Source: Rahnella bonaserana (lineage in GTDB: Bacteria; Pseudomonadota; Gammaproteobacteria; Enterobacterales; Enterobacteriaceae). From it: a DNA stretch of 64,000 bases. The translations under genes and the position numbers were made by a program. The stretch spans positions 186,001 through 250,000 of the forward strand of contig NZ_JAFMOW010000065.1 in NCBI RefSeq assembly GCF_019049675.1, given 5' to 3'. Under the pieces are notes generated by a model that did not search any database, was not told the origin of the DNA, and saw only the letters and a list, made by a program, of their open reading frames with translations. Below, piece by piece: positions 34,215-44,146 of the stretch. The number at the start of each line of letters is the position of its first letter. Positions within the stretch are counted from its first letter, which is position 1.

Positions 34215-35390
34215 ATGAAGTTATGGATTTGGCTGATAGCCGTGTTTTCGCTGCCTGCGCTGGCAGAAGAGCCGCCGGTGGTTTACTCCGGTACGCTGGG
34301 TAAAACCAGCATTGTGCTCGAACTGGATTTGAACAAACCAGACGAAGTCACTGGCCGGTATTTCTATCAGAAATATCATTTAGATTTACCCCTCAACGGT
34401 GCGCTGGATGGTCAGGAACTGAAACTTCAGGAAGGTCTGGACGATTTTGACGATACGCCGCGTCCTGAGCTGACCCTGACAAAAGATGAAAATGGCGGCT
34501 GGCAGGGCAACTGGACCAACCCGCAAGGAAAAACGTTGCCAGTGACGCTGCAACCGGTGCAACTGCCTGCAGCGACAACGGACGACGGCTACCTGAGTGC
34601 GCTTATTCATACCGATCCTTATGAGTATCTGCGGTTATCTGCGCTGCAACTTAAAGCCGGTAAAAGCGAGAATTTCATGGGCTACCAGCTGCAATGGTGG
34701 ACGGAGCCGCAGTCGAAAATCAGTTTTTTCGAAATTGTTTCAGGCTATCCGGAAACAGAAATGCAGGCGATTAACCAGAAATTACGCACCCGCTTGTGGC
34801 AGGAAGTCAGCGGCTGGCATTCCTGTATGCTTGGCGCGAGCCGGTTTGGTCAGGGCGAATATCAGCAGACCGTCACACCGGAATATCTGAGTGACGAAAT
34901 CGTCAGTGTCAGCGTATTTACCTCTTATGATTGTGGCGGCGCGCACCCTGATTTCGGCGAATCGCCAGTCAACCTCAATGCTAAAACCGCAGAAACACTG
35001 ACGCTGGAAGATGTGGTGTGGGTTGGCGAAGGGGCTCCTTTCCATTATCTGAACGCGGAAGATCGTAGCCTGGCGGGCAAAAATGACGTGGATTTTGATA
35101 CGTTTGCGGATTATCGCGATAAGAAATGGGCGCCGTGGCTGGTGAAACAACTGACTGCGGCGTACCCGGAGCAAATGAAAAAGCCGACCGAAGAAAGTGA
35201 CGATGATTGTGATTACTCCGACACTTCAGTCTGGCAATTCCCGGCGTGGTATTTCACGAAGAAAGGACTGTATTTTGATCCAACGTTCGCCCGCGTTTTA
35301 CGTTCATGCGAAGGTCCGGAATGGTCAGTTCTGCCGTGGTCAGCGATGAAAGGTCACGCCGGCAGCGTCGCCATCAGTCAGGAAAACTAA
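34215..35390 (+). CDS. Secreted hypothetical protein with a DUF3298-like C-terminal part
   Basis: The 391-residue periplasmic protein has a signal peptide (LWIWLIAVFSLPALA). The N-terminal third is beta-rich (YSGTLGKTSIVLELD...GRYFYQKYHLDLPL), and the C-terminal half has the SYDCGGAHPDF motif typical of DUF3298/RsiV-like domains. The Cys residues at DDDCDYS and RSCEGPEW may pair. GGGAG precedes the ATG. It is followed by a terminator, so it is monocistronic. The role is unknown; the homologous domain in RsiV binds lysozyme, but that should not be assumed here. Confidence 0.75.
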   Translation: MKLWIWLIAVFSLPALAEEPPVVYSGTLGKTSIVLELDLNKPDEVTGRYFYQKYHLDLPLNGALDGQELKLQEGLDDFDDTPRPELTLTKDENGGWQGNWTNPQGKTLPVTLQPVQLPAATTDDGYLSALIHTDPYEYLRLSALQLKAGKSENFMGYQLQWWTEPQSKISFFEIVSGYPETEMQAINQKLRTRLWQEVSGWHSCMLGASRFGQGEYQQTVTPEYLSDEIVSVSVFTSYDCGGAHPDFGESPVNLNAKTAETLTLEDVVWVGEGAPFHYLNAEDRSLAGKNDVDFDTFADYRDKKWAPWLVKQLTAAYPEQMKKPTEESDDDCDYSDTSVWQFPAWYFTKKGLYFDPTFARVLRSCEGPEWSVLPWSAMKGHAGSVAISQEN

Positions 35391-35396
35391 AAGACG

Positions 35397-35425
35397 AAAG
35401 GCACCTTCGCGGGTGCCTTTTTTAT
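35397..35425 (+). terminator. Rho-independent terminator
   Basis: AAAGGCACC and GGTGCCTTT form a 9-bp stem followed by TTTATT, 7 bases after the stop. Confidence 0.9.
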
Positions 35426-35461
35426 TGAAGCTCATTGCATTAAAGCTCAGTGGCGGAAGCG

Positions 35462-36052
35462 TTATGCCAGCCAGCCCTGAATTTGCGCATGCTGTAACAG
35501 CATAATGGTTTTGCCGTCTTTAATGCGGCCATCTTTGATCATCGCCAGTGCTTCGGTGAACGGTACTTCGAGCACATCAATATCTTCATCTTCCACGCCG
35601 CCACCGGCGTTCTGGCGCTGCGACTCATCGTATTCGGCGGCAAAAAAGTGAACAATTTCCGTCACACTGCCGGGCGACATATAGGCTTCAAACAGTTTAT
35701 CTACCTTGCCCACCGCAAAACCGGTTTCCTCAATCGCTTCTTTACGGATGCAATCTTCAGGCGAATCGTTGTCCAGTAAACCCGCGCAGGTTTCCAGCAA
35801 CATTCCGGTCGGGTTGCCATTGACGTAAGTCGGCATACGAAACTGTTTGATCAGCAGGACGGTTTTTTTAGGCCGGTTATAAAGCAGGATCGTCGCCCCG
35901 TTCCCCCGGTCATACACTTCACGGGACTGCGGCTGGCGTTCGCCGTTGCGCCTGATTAAATCGTAGGTGTACTTGCGAAGAACATACCAGTTATCAGAGA
36001 GTAACTGGTTCCGGACGTTTTCGATTCTGGATGACTTGTCATGAGATGACAT
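35462..36052 (-). CDS. nudK: GDP-mannose hydrolase NudK (Nudix family)
   Basis: The 196-residue Nudix enzyme cleaves GDP-mannose and related sugar nucleotides to GMP and sugar 1-phosphate. The close match to E. coli NudK includes [24 protein letters not shown] and [14 protein letters not shown] (the metal-binding Nudix helix), YMSPGSVTE and [15 protein letters not shown]. No strong ribosome site precedes the ATG. nudK lies close to acrD in E. coli as well, so the block from here on is syntenic. Confidence 0.95.
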   Translation of the reverse strand: MSSHDKSSRIENVRNQLLSDNWYVLRKYTYDLIRRNGERQPQSREVYDRGNGATILLYNRPKKTVLLIKQFRMPTYVNGNPTGMLLETCAGLLDNDSPEDCIRKEAIEETGFAVGKVDKLFEAYMSPGSVTEIVHFFAAEYDESQRQNAGGGVEDEDIDVLEVPFTEALAMIKDGRIKDGKTIMLLQHAQIQGWLA

Positions 36053-36124
36053 ATTGCGTGCCCCCGCTCAGAAGTTATGAGAGAAGCCAGACAGCATAGC
36101 CGGATTCATCTGCTGCCGCTACCG

Positions 36125-36415
36125 TCAACCCTGCTCAATTGCGGCCAGAAGTTCTTCGCTATGGCGTTCTATCCACTGGGGATCTAACGGCCCCCAGCTC
36201 GAGAGCTGATAATAGCCGTCATTGTTGCGCACCCCCTGCTGTACAAACTCCAGTCCGACACCCATTCCGGGCAGGGCTTTGAGCACATCCTGCAAAGTGC
36301 GCCGCGGCCATCCGGTGATTTCCATCAGCTTTGGCACATTCGGTTTTTGCTCATTATTAAGCAACCAGCAAAGATATAAACGACGGGCAAAGACGGAATT
36401 TATAAGCAAACTCAT
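36125..36415 (-). CDS. Small winged-helix protein
   Basis: The 96-residue protein is mainly a DNA-binding winged helix: MSLLINSVFARRLYLCWLL, then KPNVPKLMEITGWPRRTLQDVLKALPGMG as the helix-turn-helix, and a short wing (DGYYQLSSWG). The family is conserved in enterobacteria but I cannot name a characterised member. GGAG lies 9 bases before the ATG. It is on the same strand as nudK, separated by 72 bases, and could be transcribed with it. Targets are unknown. Confidence 0.75.
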   Translation of the reverse strand: MSLLINSVFARRLYLCWLLNNEQKPNVPKLMEITGWPRRTLQDVLKALPGMGVGLEFVQQGVRNNDGYYQLSSWGPLDPQWIERHSEELLAAIEQG

Positions 36416-36517
36416 CTGGACTGCTCCTGCCGGGATGTCATAAAAATCAAGATAGCCAAAGAGTAGACTGTTTCAGCGAATATCGCTGAGAGATAACTCC
36501 GTGTATGAGGAGGCTTT

Positions 36518-36548
<31 letters not shown>

Positions 36549-36589
36549 TATGCCATGTGAACAGGTAAAGTGCATAGACGTAGAACTAC

Positions 36590-36671
36590 ACTCTAACACT
36601 CGCTCCGTCCCGCCGGGACAGTATCGCCTCTGAGACCTCTTCTAAGAAGACCATGCTCAGGGGATTTTTTT
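36590..36671 (+). ncRNA. Candidate structured small RNA or acrD leader, ended by a terminator
   Basis: Between the winged-helix gene and acrD there is a GC hairpin (GTCCC-GCC-GGGAC, 36607-36619). It is followed by a long stem-loop (CCTCTGAG/CTCAGGGG with an inner TCTTC-TAA-GAAGA) and seven T residues (36665-36671), a strong rho-independent terminator. No gene precedes it on this strand for over a kilobase, so it must end a short transcript. The 5' end is a guess from a TACACT at about 36588. I do not recognise a named RNA. Confidence 0.45.
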
Positions 36672-36745
36672 GTCAGATTACTGGCATTGTGTTTGTTTGC
36701 TGATGTTAGTCACTCACGCCAGAGTGACAACGAGGTTCCTGAAGC

Positions 36746-39700
36746 ATGGCTAACTTTTTCATCGATCGCCCAATATTTGCCTGGGTTTTAGCGATCATCA
36801 TTTCCCTGACCGGCGCACTCGCGATCTATTTTCTTCCGGTTGAGCAGTATCCTGATCTGGCTCCGCCAAACGTCAGAATCTCTGCCACCTATCCCGGCGC
36901 ATCAGCACAAACATTAGAAAATACCGTTACTCAGATTATCGAACAGAACATGACTGGCCTCGATAATCTGATGTACATGTCTTCGCAAAGCAGTAACGAC
37001 GGCAAATCGCAGATCACCCTGAGTTTTACCGCCGGTACGGATCCGAACGAAGCGCTCCAGCAGGTGCAAAACCAGTTGCAACAGGCGCTGAAACGTCTGC
37101 CGCAGGACGTGCAGACACAAGGCGTGACCGTTTCAAAGACCGGTGATACCAACCTGATGATGGTGGCGTTTGTTTCCACAGACGGCAGCATGGATAAACA
37201 GGATATCGCCGACTATGTGGCGTCCAATATTCAGGATCCTCTCAGCCGCGTGCCGGGCGTCGGCAGCATTGATGCGTACGGTTCTCAGTACGCCATGCGT
37301 ATCTGGCTCGATCCGGACAAGCTGAATAATTATCAGCTCACTACCGCCGATGTGGTGACAGCGATTAAAGCGCAAAACAGTCAGGTGGCCGTGGGTCAGC
37401 TCGGCGGTGCGCCTTCTGTGGATTTTCAGGCGCTGAATGCCACCATCAACGCGCAGGCGCAGTTACAGACACCTGAACAGTTCCGCCAGATCACGTTGAA
37501 AGTGAATCAGGACGGTTCGCAGGTCAAACTTGGCGATGTCTCAACCATCGGTCTCGGCGCGGAAAACTACGCCCTGCTCAGCCGGTACAACGGACAGGCC
37601 GCATCCGGTATGGGCGTGAAACTGGCGTCCGGTGCCAACGAACTGCAAACGGACAAAGCCGTCCGCGCGCGCCTCGATGAGCTGTCACATTATTATCCGC
37701 ACGGGCTGAAAGCCGAAATTGCCTACGAAACCACACCGTTCGTTAAAGCGGCGATCACCGACGTGGTGAAAACGCTGTTTGAAGCGATCGTGCTGGTGTT
37801 CCTGGTAATGTATCTGTTCCTGCAAAACTTCCGCGCCACACTTATCCCGACGATTGCCGTGCCGGTGGTTTTGCTGGGTACATTTGCTGTGCTGCATCAG
37901 TTCGGTTACAGCATCAATACTCTGACGATGTTCGCGATGGTGCTCGCCATCGGCCTGCTGGTAGATGACGCCATTGTGGTGGTGGAAAACGTCGAGCGCG
38001 TGATGAGCGAAGAAGGCCTCAGCCCCCGGGAGGCGACGCGAAAATCCATGGGCCAAATTCAGAGTGCGCTGGTCGGTATCACCATGGTGCTGTCGGCGGT
38101 ATTCGTGCCGATGGCATTCTTCGGCGGCACCACCGGCGCGATTTACCGTCAGTTCTCCATCACGATTGTTTCCGCGATGGTGCTGTCTGTGTTCGTTGCC
38201 CTGACACTGACACCGGCGCTGTGCTCAACCATTCTCAAACCTATCGCACAAGGACATCATCACGGTAAACGCGGTTTCTTCGGCTGGTTTAACCGGATGT
38301 TCGACCGCAATGCCCGTCGCTATGAAAACGGCGTGGCGCGTGTTCTGCGTAACAGCCTGCGCTACATGCTCGGTTATGCGGCGCTGGTCGCCTTGCTGGC
38401 AGTCATGTTTATCAAACTGCCGACCTCGTTCCTGCCGATGGAAGACCGCGGTGTATTCACTGTTCAGATCCAGCTGCCGCCGGGTTCGACGTTGCAGCAG
38501 ACGCAAAAAGTGGTGGAAAAGGTCGAGAAGTATTTCCTGCAAGAAGATAAGAAAGACGTACTTTCAGTGTTCTCGACCATCGGCGCAGGCCCCGGCGGTA
38601 ACGGGCAAAACGTCGCACGTATGTTTGTGCGCCTGACACCGTGGGATGCACGCACCGGCGAAGGCGATTCTTCTTTTGCTCTGATTGAACGGGCGACCAA
38701 AGCGTTTAACAAGATAACCGAAGCCCGTGTTATCGCCAGCAGCCCGCCCGCCATCAACGGTCTGGGAAGCGCCACCGGCTTTGATATGGAATTACAAGAT
38801 CACGCCGGGCTTGGCCACGACGCGCTGATGGCCGCGCGCGATCAGTTACTTGAAATGACGTCGAAAGACAGCAATCTGACCCGCGTACGTCACAACGGTC
38901 TGGATGACAGCCCGCAATTGCAGATCGACATCGATCAGGTAAAAGCGCAGGCGCTGGGTGTCGCCATCTCTGATATCAACAGCACGTTAAGTACCGCGTG
39001 GGGCTCGACCTACGTCAATGACTTCGTTGACCGCGGCCGTGTGAAGAAAGTCTATGTGCAGGCCGGAGCGCAATACCGTATGTTGCCGGACGATATCAAC
39101 CGCTGGTATGTGCGAAATTCTGCCGGAACCATGGTGCCCTTCTCCGCTTTCGCCACGTCGAAATGGCTGACCGGCTCACCGCGTCTGGAACGTTACAACG
39201 GCTATTCCGCACTGGAAATTGTGGGTGAACCGGCAACGGGCATCAGCAGCGGTACGGCGATGGATGACATGGAAAAACTGGTCGCGAAACTGCCAGTGGG
39301 GATTGGCCTCGAATGGACAGGTCTGTCGTATCAGGAAAGATTGTCAGGGTCGCAGGCTCCTGCGCTGTATGCCATTTCCCTGCTGGTGGTGTTCCTGTGT
39401 CTGGCCGCCTTGTATGAGAGCTGGTCGATTCCGTTCTCCGTCATGCTGGTCGTTCCGCTCGGCGTACTGGGGGCGGTAATTGCCACCTGGATGCGCGGAC
39501 TGGAAAACGATGTGTATTTCCAGGTCGGGATGCTGACCATCATCGGGCTATCAGCCAAGAACGCCATTCTGATTGTCGAGTTTGCCAATGACCTGAATGT
39601 TCGCGGAAAGGAATTGCTGGAGGCCACGCTTGAAGCGTCGAGAATGCGTCTGCGTCCGATTCTGATGACATCGCTGGCATTTGTTTTCGGTGTTCTGCCG

Positions 39701-39901
39701 ATGGCAACCAGCATGGGCGCAGGTTCAGGCAGCCAGCACGCCGTCGGTACCGGTGTCATCGGCGGGATGATTTCCGCGACGATTCTGGCCATCTTCTTCG
39801 TGCCCCTGTTCTTTGTGCTGATCCGCCGCAGGTTTCCCGGGAAAACTGCGCATCCCGTGATTGCCGATATCGTTGAGACGTTGCCCGCAGAGCACAAATA
39901 A
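36746..39901 (+). CDS. acrD: RND multidrug efflux pump AcrD
   Basis: Inner-membrane proton-driven pump of 1051 residues that works with AcrA and TolC, in E. coli exporting aminoglycosides, bile salts and other amphiphiles. The proton-relay pair is Asp407-Asp408 ([13 protein letters not shown]). The sequence begins [16 protein letters not shown] and has the two repeated halves with large periplasmic loops. It is nearer to AcrD than AcrB in marker stretches such as [16 protein letters not shown] and [13 protein letters not shown], and it sits alone without an acrA gene, as acrD does in E. coli. Confidence 0.96.
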   Translation: MANFFIDRPIFAWVLAIIISLTGALAIYFLPVEQYPDLAPPNVRISATYPGASAQTLENTVTQIIEQNMTGLDNLMYMSSQSSNDGKSQITLSFTAGTDPNEALQQVQNQLQQALKRLPQDVQTQGVTVSKTGDTNLMMVAFVSTDGSMDKQDIADYVASNIQDPLSRVPGVGSIDAYGSQYAMRIWLDPDKLNNYQLTTADVVTAIKAQNSQVAVGQLGGAPSVDFQALNATINAQAQLQTPEQFRQITLKVNQDGSQVKLGDVSTIGLGAENYALLSRYNGQAASGMGVKLASGANELQTDKAVRARLDELSHYYPHGLKAEIAYETTPFVKAAITDVVKTLFEAIVLVFLVMYLFLQNFRATLIPTIAVPVVLLGTFAVLHQFGYSINTLTMFAMVLAIGLLVDDAIVVVENVERVMSEEGLSPREATRKSMGQIQSALVGITMVLSAVFVPMAFFGGTTGAIYRQFSITIVSAMVLSVFVALTLTPALCSTILKPIAQGHHHGKRGFFGWFNRMFDRNARRYENGVARVLRNSLRYMLGYAALVALLAVMFIKLPTSFLPMEDRGVFTVQIQLPPGSTLQQTQKVVEKVEKYFLQEDKKDVLSVFSTIGAGPGGNGQNVARMFVRLTPWDARTGEGDSSFALIERATKAFNKITEARVIASSPPAINGLGSATGFDMELQDHAGLGHDALMAARDQLLEMTSKDSNLTRVRHNGLDDSPQLQIDIDQVKAQALGVAISDINSTLSTAWGSTYVNDFVDRGRVKKVYVQAGAQYRMLPDDINRWYVRNSAGTMVPFSAFATSKWLTGSPRLERYNGYSALEIVGEPATGISSGTAMDDMEKLVAKLPVGIGLEWTGLSYQERLSGSQAPALYAISLLVVFLCLAALYESWSIPFSVMLVVPLGVLGAVIATWMRGLENDVYFQVGMLTIIGLSAKNAILIVEFANDLNVRGKELLEATLEASRMRLRPILMTSLAFVFGVLPMATSMGAGSGSQHAVGTGVIGGMISATILAIFFVPLFFVLIRRRFPGKTAHPVIADIVETLPAEHK

Positions 39902-39922
39902 CGGCACTGGATTTCAGGCAAC

Positions 39923-39957
39923 AAAAAAGGCGTTAATGTGAATTAACGCCTTTTTTA
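39923..39957. terminator. Bidirectional terminator after acrD
   Basis: AAAAAAGGCGTTAAT and ATTAACGCCTTTTTT form a 15-bp stem with a GTGA loop. It can also end transcription of ypfM from the other strand. Confidence 0.93.
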
Positions 39958-40089
39958 TTAATGATTTACTGGCTGTGAGAATCGTCGCTAAATCGGACGT
40001 AATGGTCTTCCTGAACAAACGCTTTTTATAATGACGTACTGCACTGAGAATAAATCTTTTCTTTGCTTTAACGGTAACGATGCGGGCAA

Positions 40090-40149
40090 TTACGCTTTCA
40101 ACATACGGTCGATAAAGTCTTTCCAGTGACCTAACTCTTGCTCTAACAT
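40090..40149 (-). CDS. ypfM: 19-residue small protein YpfM
   Basis: A 19-codon gene reading MLEQELGHWKDFIDRMLKA matches the annotated E. coli small protein YpfM (also 19 residues, with ELGNWKDFIEVML in the middle). It also lies between acrD and yffB there. GGGGAGTAAA directly before the ATG is a very strong ribosome site. The peptide is an amphipathic helix with no export signal. The function is unknown. It is too short for standard gene finders and is easily missed. Confidence 0.88.
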   Translation of the reverse strand: MLEQELGHWKDFIDRMLKA

Positions 40150-40348
40150 TTTACTCCCCTTGATTGGACGGACGGATTATACGTCTATTTTTTGACCATG
40201 TAAAAAGGCCATCATTATTTTTTAAGCGCGATCACAATCCCGCCCCGTCTGGATCCTGCAGCCGTTTTGCCTCATTATGTGTCCCATCCTTACGTCTGTT
40301 GTTGTACGGGCGAAAAGTTCTTATTTTACTGACAGGTTACGTTTTTCT

Positions 40349-40732
40349 ATGGCAACGATTTCCGCTCCAACTTCTTTTATTCTCTACGGCATAAAAAATT
40401 GCGATACCGTGAAAAAAGCCCGCCGCTGGCTGGAAGAAAACGGGGTTGAATACCAGTTTCATGATTACCGTGTCGACGGGCTGGATGAGGCGTTGTTGCA
40501 GAACCTGCTGGATAAACAAGGCTGGGAAGCCATGCTCAATACGCGCGGGACGACCTGGCGCAAACTTGATGAAGCCACGCGCGTAGCCTGTGATAACGAA
40601 GCCAGCGCCAAAGCGGTGATGCTCGAACAGCCTGCGGTGATCAAACGCCCATTTTTGCTGGCCGCCGACGGTCAGTCCCTGCTGGGATTCAAACCAGAAA
40701 CCTATCAGCAATTTCTCGCACAGGTGAAGTAA
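40349..40732 (+). CDS. yffB: ArsC/Spx-family protein YffB
   Basis: The 127-residue protein with a thioredoxin-like ArsC/Spx fold is close to E. coli Yff[47 protein letters not shown] and VIKRPFLL. YffB-type proteins bind glutathione and probably do not reduce arsenate; only one Cys is near the active-site loop. I chose the ATG at 40349, since the frame upstream carries no recognisable sequence. It ends one base before dapE, so the two genes are one operon. Confidence 0.93.
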   Translation: MATISAPTSFILYGIKNCDTVKKARRWLEENGVEYQFHDYRVDGLDEALLQNLLDKQGWEAMLNTRGTTWRKLDEATRVACDNEASAKAVMLEQPAVIKRPFLLAADGQSLLGFKPETYQQFLAQVK

Positions 40733-40733
40733 C

Positions 40734-41861
40734 ATGAGTTGTCCGGTTCTCGATTTAGCCCAACAGTTAATCCGCCGCCCTTCCCTCAGCCCGGACGACG
40801 CAGGCTGCCAGGAAATTATGATTGCCCGCCTCGAAGCCGCTGGCTTTCACGTGGAGCCGATGCATTTTGGGGATACCCAGAACTTCTGGGCCACGCGTGG
40901 CGAAGGAAAAACGCTGGCCTTTGCCGGTCATACTGATGTCGTGCCAACCGGCGATCATAAGCTGTGGGTGACCGGTCCGTTCGAGCCAACACTGCGCGAC
41001 GGAATGTTATATGGTCGCGGTGCGGCAGACATGAAAGGTTCGCTGGCGGCGATGGTCGTTGCGGCGGAACGTTTCGTTGCCGCAAACCCGAATCATCAGG
41101 GCCGTCTGGCGTTTCTTATTACCTCAGATGAAGAAGCCAGCGCCGTCAACGGCACCGTAAAAGTGGTCAACGCGCTGATGGAACGCAATGAGCGTCTCGA
41201 TTACTGCTTAGTCGGCGAGCCTTCCAGCACCACGCGCGTCGGCGATATTGTTAAAAATGGCCGCCGCGGTTCGATGACGGCTAATCTTCACGTGCACGGC
41301 GTTCAGGGACATGTAGCCTATCCGCATCTGGCGGACAATCCGGTGCATCGCGCGATGCCTGCGCTGAATGAACTGGTCGCCACCGTGTGGGATAACGGCA
41401 ACGAATTCTTCCCGCCGACCAGCATGCAGATCGCCAATATCAACGCCGGTACCGGCAGCAACAACGTGATCCCTGGTGAGCTGTATGTTCAGTTCAATTT
41501 CCGTTTCAGCACCGAACTGACCGACGCCATCATCAAACAGCGCGTGGCAGAACTGCTGGACCGACATAACCTGCAATACACCCTGAACTGGGTGGTGTCC
41601 GGTCAGCCGTTCCTGACTTCACGCGGTGCGCTGGTCGATGCGGTGGTGAATGCCGTGCGTCACTACAGTGAAATCACACCGGAACTGCAAACCACCGGCG
41701 GCACCTCTGACGGGCGTTTCATCGCACTGATGGGCGCGCAGGTGGTCGAACTGGGGCCGGTCAACGCCACCATCCACAAAATTAATGAATGCGTTCACGC
41801 AGCGGATTTGCAGGTTCTGAGCCGTATGTATCAGCGCATCATGGAACAGTTAGTCGCATGA
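40734..41861 (+). CDS. dapE: Succinyl-diaminopimelate desuccinylase DapE
   Basis: Dinuclear-zinc M20 hydrolase of 375 residues that removes succinate from N-succinyl-LL-diaminopimelate in the lysine and peptidoglycan pathway. Zinc ligands and catalytic Glu are in [25 protein letters not shown], and [29 protein letters not shown] and the C-terminal [12 protein letters not shown] complete the site. It begins directly after yffB and overlaps the next gene by ATGA. Confidence 0.98.
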   Translation: MSCPVLDLAQQLIRRPSLSPDDAGCQEIMIARLEAAGFHVEPMHFGDTQNFWATRGEGKTLAFAGHTDVVPTGDHKLWVTGPFEPTLRDGMLYGRGAADMKGSLAAMVVAAERFVAANPNHQGRLAFLITSDEEASAVNGTVKVVNALMERNERLDYCLVGEPSSTTRVGDIVKNGRRGSMTANLHVHGVQGHVAYPHLADNPVHRAMPALNELVATVWDNGNEFFPPTSMQIANINAGTGSNNVIPGELYVQFNFRFSTELTDAIIKQRVAELLDRHNLQYTLNWVVSGQPFLTSRGALVDAVVNAVRHYSEITPELQTTGGTSDGRFIALMGAQVVELGPVNATIHKINECVHAADLQVLSRMYQRIMEQLVA

Positions 41862-42532
41862 TTAGCCATGAAATGCTGACCGGCCGGTCCGCTGAGCATC
41901 TGGTGACGCTGGGCGAAGGCCCGCACCGGTTGCAGAAAGAGGCGGTGCAGGCATTTGAAAAAATGCGCCAGGCCGCCAGTGTTGCCGGTTTTGATTTACA
42001 ACCGGCCAGCACTTTTCGTGATTTCAGCCGGCAACTGGCTATCTGGAATGGCAAATTTCGCGGCGAGCGACCAGTATTAGATAAGAACAGCCAGCCGGTG
42101 GATATCAGTGAGTTAACCACAGCGGAACGTTGTGAGCTGATTTTACGCTGGTCGGCGCTACCGGGCGCCAGCCGCCATCACTGGGGCAGTGATCTGGATG
42201 TGTACGATCCTTCTCTGTTACCGGCTGATAAAAAGTTGCAGCTGGAGCCGTGGGAGTACGAAGAAGGCGGTTATTTTTATCCGCTCAATCAGTGGCTTTC
42301 GGCACATATGGCAGAATTTGGTTTTTATCGCCCGTACGCAGAAGATACCGGTGGTGTCGCCGTTGAACCCTGGCATCTGAGTTACCGTCCGCTGGCGCAG
42401 GAATGCGAGAAATTGCTTACACCGCAAGTTCTCATCAGCGCCTGGACAGGACAGGAAGTGGCCGCCGCAGACTGGTTAGCCGGTCAGATGACGGAAATAT
42501 TTCCGCGATTTATCGCCCTCTCACCCCTTTAA
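41858..42532 (+). CDS. M15-family D-Ala-D-Ala carboxypeptidase-like protein
   Basis: The 224-residue zinc peptidase-fold protein is related to VanY-type enzymes. The zinc-binding pattern is present: [13 protein letters not shown] (His and Asp), and [10 protein letters not shown] (Glu base and His). No signal peptide is visible, which is unusual for an enzyme acting on peptidoglycan, so it may act on cytoplasmic muropeptides or recycling products. The start overlaps the dapE stop (ATGA), implying translational coupling to DAP synthesis. The longer frame upstream lies within dapE. E. coli lacks this gene between dapE and ypfN. Confidence 0.85.
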   Translation: MISHEMLTGRSAEHLVTLGEGPHRLQKEAVQAFEKMRQAASVAGFDLQPASTFRDFSRQLAIWNGKFRGERPVLDKNSQPVDISELTTAERCELILRWSALPGASRHHWGSDLDVYDPSLLPADKKLQLEPWEYEEGGYFYPLNQWLSAHMAEFGFYRPYAEDTGGVAVEPWHLSYRPLAQECEKLLTPQVLISAWTGQEVAAADWLAGQMTEIFPRFIALSPL

Positions 42533-42543
42533 AGGAGCACACC

Positions 42544-42729
42544 ATGGAGTGGATCAAAGATTACTGGTGGATCGTTCTGATCATACTGGTCGGGATGTTA
42601 ATCAGCGGGATCAAAGAGCTGAACCGCGTTGATGTTAAGAAGTTTTTGAAAGACAAACCGGAAATCCCACCGCACCGCGACAACAATGCGGAGTGGGATA
42701 AAGATGACGACTGGCCGAAGAAAAAGTAA
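42544..42729 (+). CDS. ypfN: UPF0370 membrane protein YpfN
   Basis: The 61-residue protein has one N-terminal transmembrane helix ([18 protein letters not shown]) and a charged cytoplasmic tail rich in Lys and Asp ([15 protein letters not shown]). It matches E. coli YpfN. AAAGGAG lies 7 bases before the ATG. It is the last gene of the yffB-dapE run and lies 11 bases after the M15 gene. The function is unknown. Confidence 0.93.
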   Translation: MEWIKDYWWIVLIILVGMLISGIKELNRVDVKKFLKDKPEIPPHRDNNAEWDKDDDWPKKK

Positions 42730-42767
42730 TTTCCCCCCGTCAGTCCCTCATCTTTAATCAATATTAG

Positions 42768-42797
42768 TCGGCGGATAATCTAGCGATTCTCCGCCGA
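42768..42797. promoter_or_regulatory. 8-bp inverted repeat upstream of the ATP-grasp operon
   Basis: TCGGCGGA and TCCGCCGA flank 14 bases that contain GATAAT, a -10-like hexamer. TTGACT follows at 42798. It may be an operator, a weak ypfN terminator or part of the promoter for the downstream pair. Confidence 0.4.
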
Positions 42798-42859
42798 TTG
42801 ACTTTCTCCCCTGCCGGTAACATGCCAAGTGAAACCGATGCACGGAGAGAACACGTCCT

Positions 42860-44146
42860 TTGCAAACACTACCTATTTCCCACCCTGTTCAGGCTGCGTC
42901 TGAGCATTTCGACGCTACGCAATTTCTGGGACTGGCTCCGTTTTTACGCATGAGCATCGCCGGCGATGAATGTACTGATATCGCTCAGGAGCTGGTGACC
43001 CGCGCGCAGCAAAACCCTGATGACGCCGTACTGTGGATGAACCTTTCCACCGTCATGCTGTGCCTGCAGCGCACCGAACTCGGGCTGACCATTCAGAATC
43101 AGGCGCTGGCCATGCAGCAGGTTTATACCCTGAATGCTGCGCAACGCCCGGCGAAATTGCGCCTGCTGATGCTGATGGTTCCCGGCACGTTGTCAGCCAA
43201 TGTGCCGCTCGACTGCCTGCTGGAAAACAGCGATATCGAGCTGATTTATTACTACATTACGCCCGAAGCGCCGTTTGAAGCGCCGATCCCTGAACATGAT
43301 TTGCTGATGGTTGGGATCAGCGCCACCACTGAAAACCTGTTCCTGTTACAGCAACTGGAAAGCATTACCCGCCAGTGGCCGGTGCCGGTCATCAATGCAC
43401 CGCAACACATTCCCAATTCCGAGCGCCATACCGCCAGTACGCTGTTGCAGGATCAGCCAGGATTAACCATTGCGCAGGCGCATCCGGTGACCTTTTCAGC
43501 CTTATCTGCGGTAGCGGAAGGCAACATATCCCTGAGCAGCGCCCTGCCCGGCAGCGATTTTCCTGTGATCCTGCGACCTGCCGGTTCGCACGGCGGTCAC
43601 GGTCTGGAAAAAGTGATCAGTCCGGAAGAACTAGCAGGTTATCTGACGCGTGTGCAGGTGGAAGATTATTTCCTGTCGCAGTTCATTGATTACAGCAACG
43701 CCGATGGACAGTTCCGCAAATACCGTATTTCGCTGATCGACGGCGTGCCTTATGCCTGTCATATGGCGATTTCGTCGCACTGGATGGTGCATTACGTCAA
43801 CGCGTTCATGTATGAAGATCAGAAAAAACGCGAAGAAGAAGCCGCGTTTCTGAATAACTTCCACGAATTCGTGGCCCGTCATCAGCAGGCGCTGAAGGCC
43901 ATTTACGACACCACGCAGCTTGATTATCTGGGGATTGATTGCAGTGAGACGCCGGACGGCAGCTTGCTGGTCTTTGAGATCGATCCTGCCATGGTCGTCC
44001 ACGCGATGGATCTGGAAGTGATGTTCCCGCACAAACAAATCCATATAAATAAAGTTAAAACAGCATGCCGCGAGTTGCTGTTATCCCGTGCCTTTGCGCA
44101 CAGCGGCGCATCGGCTGATGCGCCAGAAGGAAAAGAACAATCATGA
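42860..44146 (+). CDS. ATP-grasp ligase with an N-terminal TPR-like segment
   Basis: A 428-residue protein. Residues about 40-90 are TPR-like (LVTRAQQNPDDAVLWMNLST). The middle part resembles a Rossmann-like pre-ATP-grasp domain, and the C-terminal half is an ATP-grasp of the RimK type: FPVILRPAGSHGGHGLEKV (nucleotide loop), DYFLSQFIDY, and LGIDCSETPDGSLLVFEIDPAMVVH (metal ligands). Such enzymes join a carboxylate to an amine through an acyl-phosphate. It starts with TTG, 10 bases after GGAGAG. The stop overlaps the SerC-like gene start (ATGA). Substrates are unknown. It is inserted between ypfN and ypfH. Confidence 0.82.
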   Translation: MQTLPISHPVQAASEHFDATQFLGLAPFLRMSIAGDECTDIAQELVTRAQQNPDDAVLWMNLSTVMLCLQRTELGLTIQNQALAMQQVYTLNAAQRPAKLRLLMLMVPGTLSANVPLDCLLENSDIELIYYYITPEAPFEAPIPEHDLLMVGISATTENLFLLQQLESITRQWPVPVINAPQHIPNSERHTASTLLQDQPGLTIAQAHPVTFSALSAVAEGNISLSSALPGSDFPVILRPAGSHGGHGLEKVISPEELAGYLTRVQVEDYFLSQFIDYSNADGQFRKYRISLIDGVPYACHMAISSHWMVHYVNAFMYEDQKKREEEAAFLNNFHEFVARHQQALKAIYDTTQLDYLGIDCSETPDGSLLVFEIDPAMVVHAMDLEVMFPHKQIHINKVKTACRELLLSRAFAHSGASADAPEGKEQS

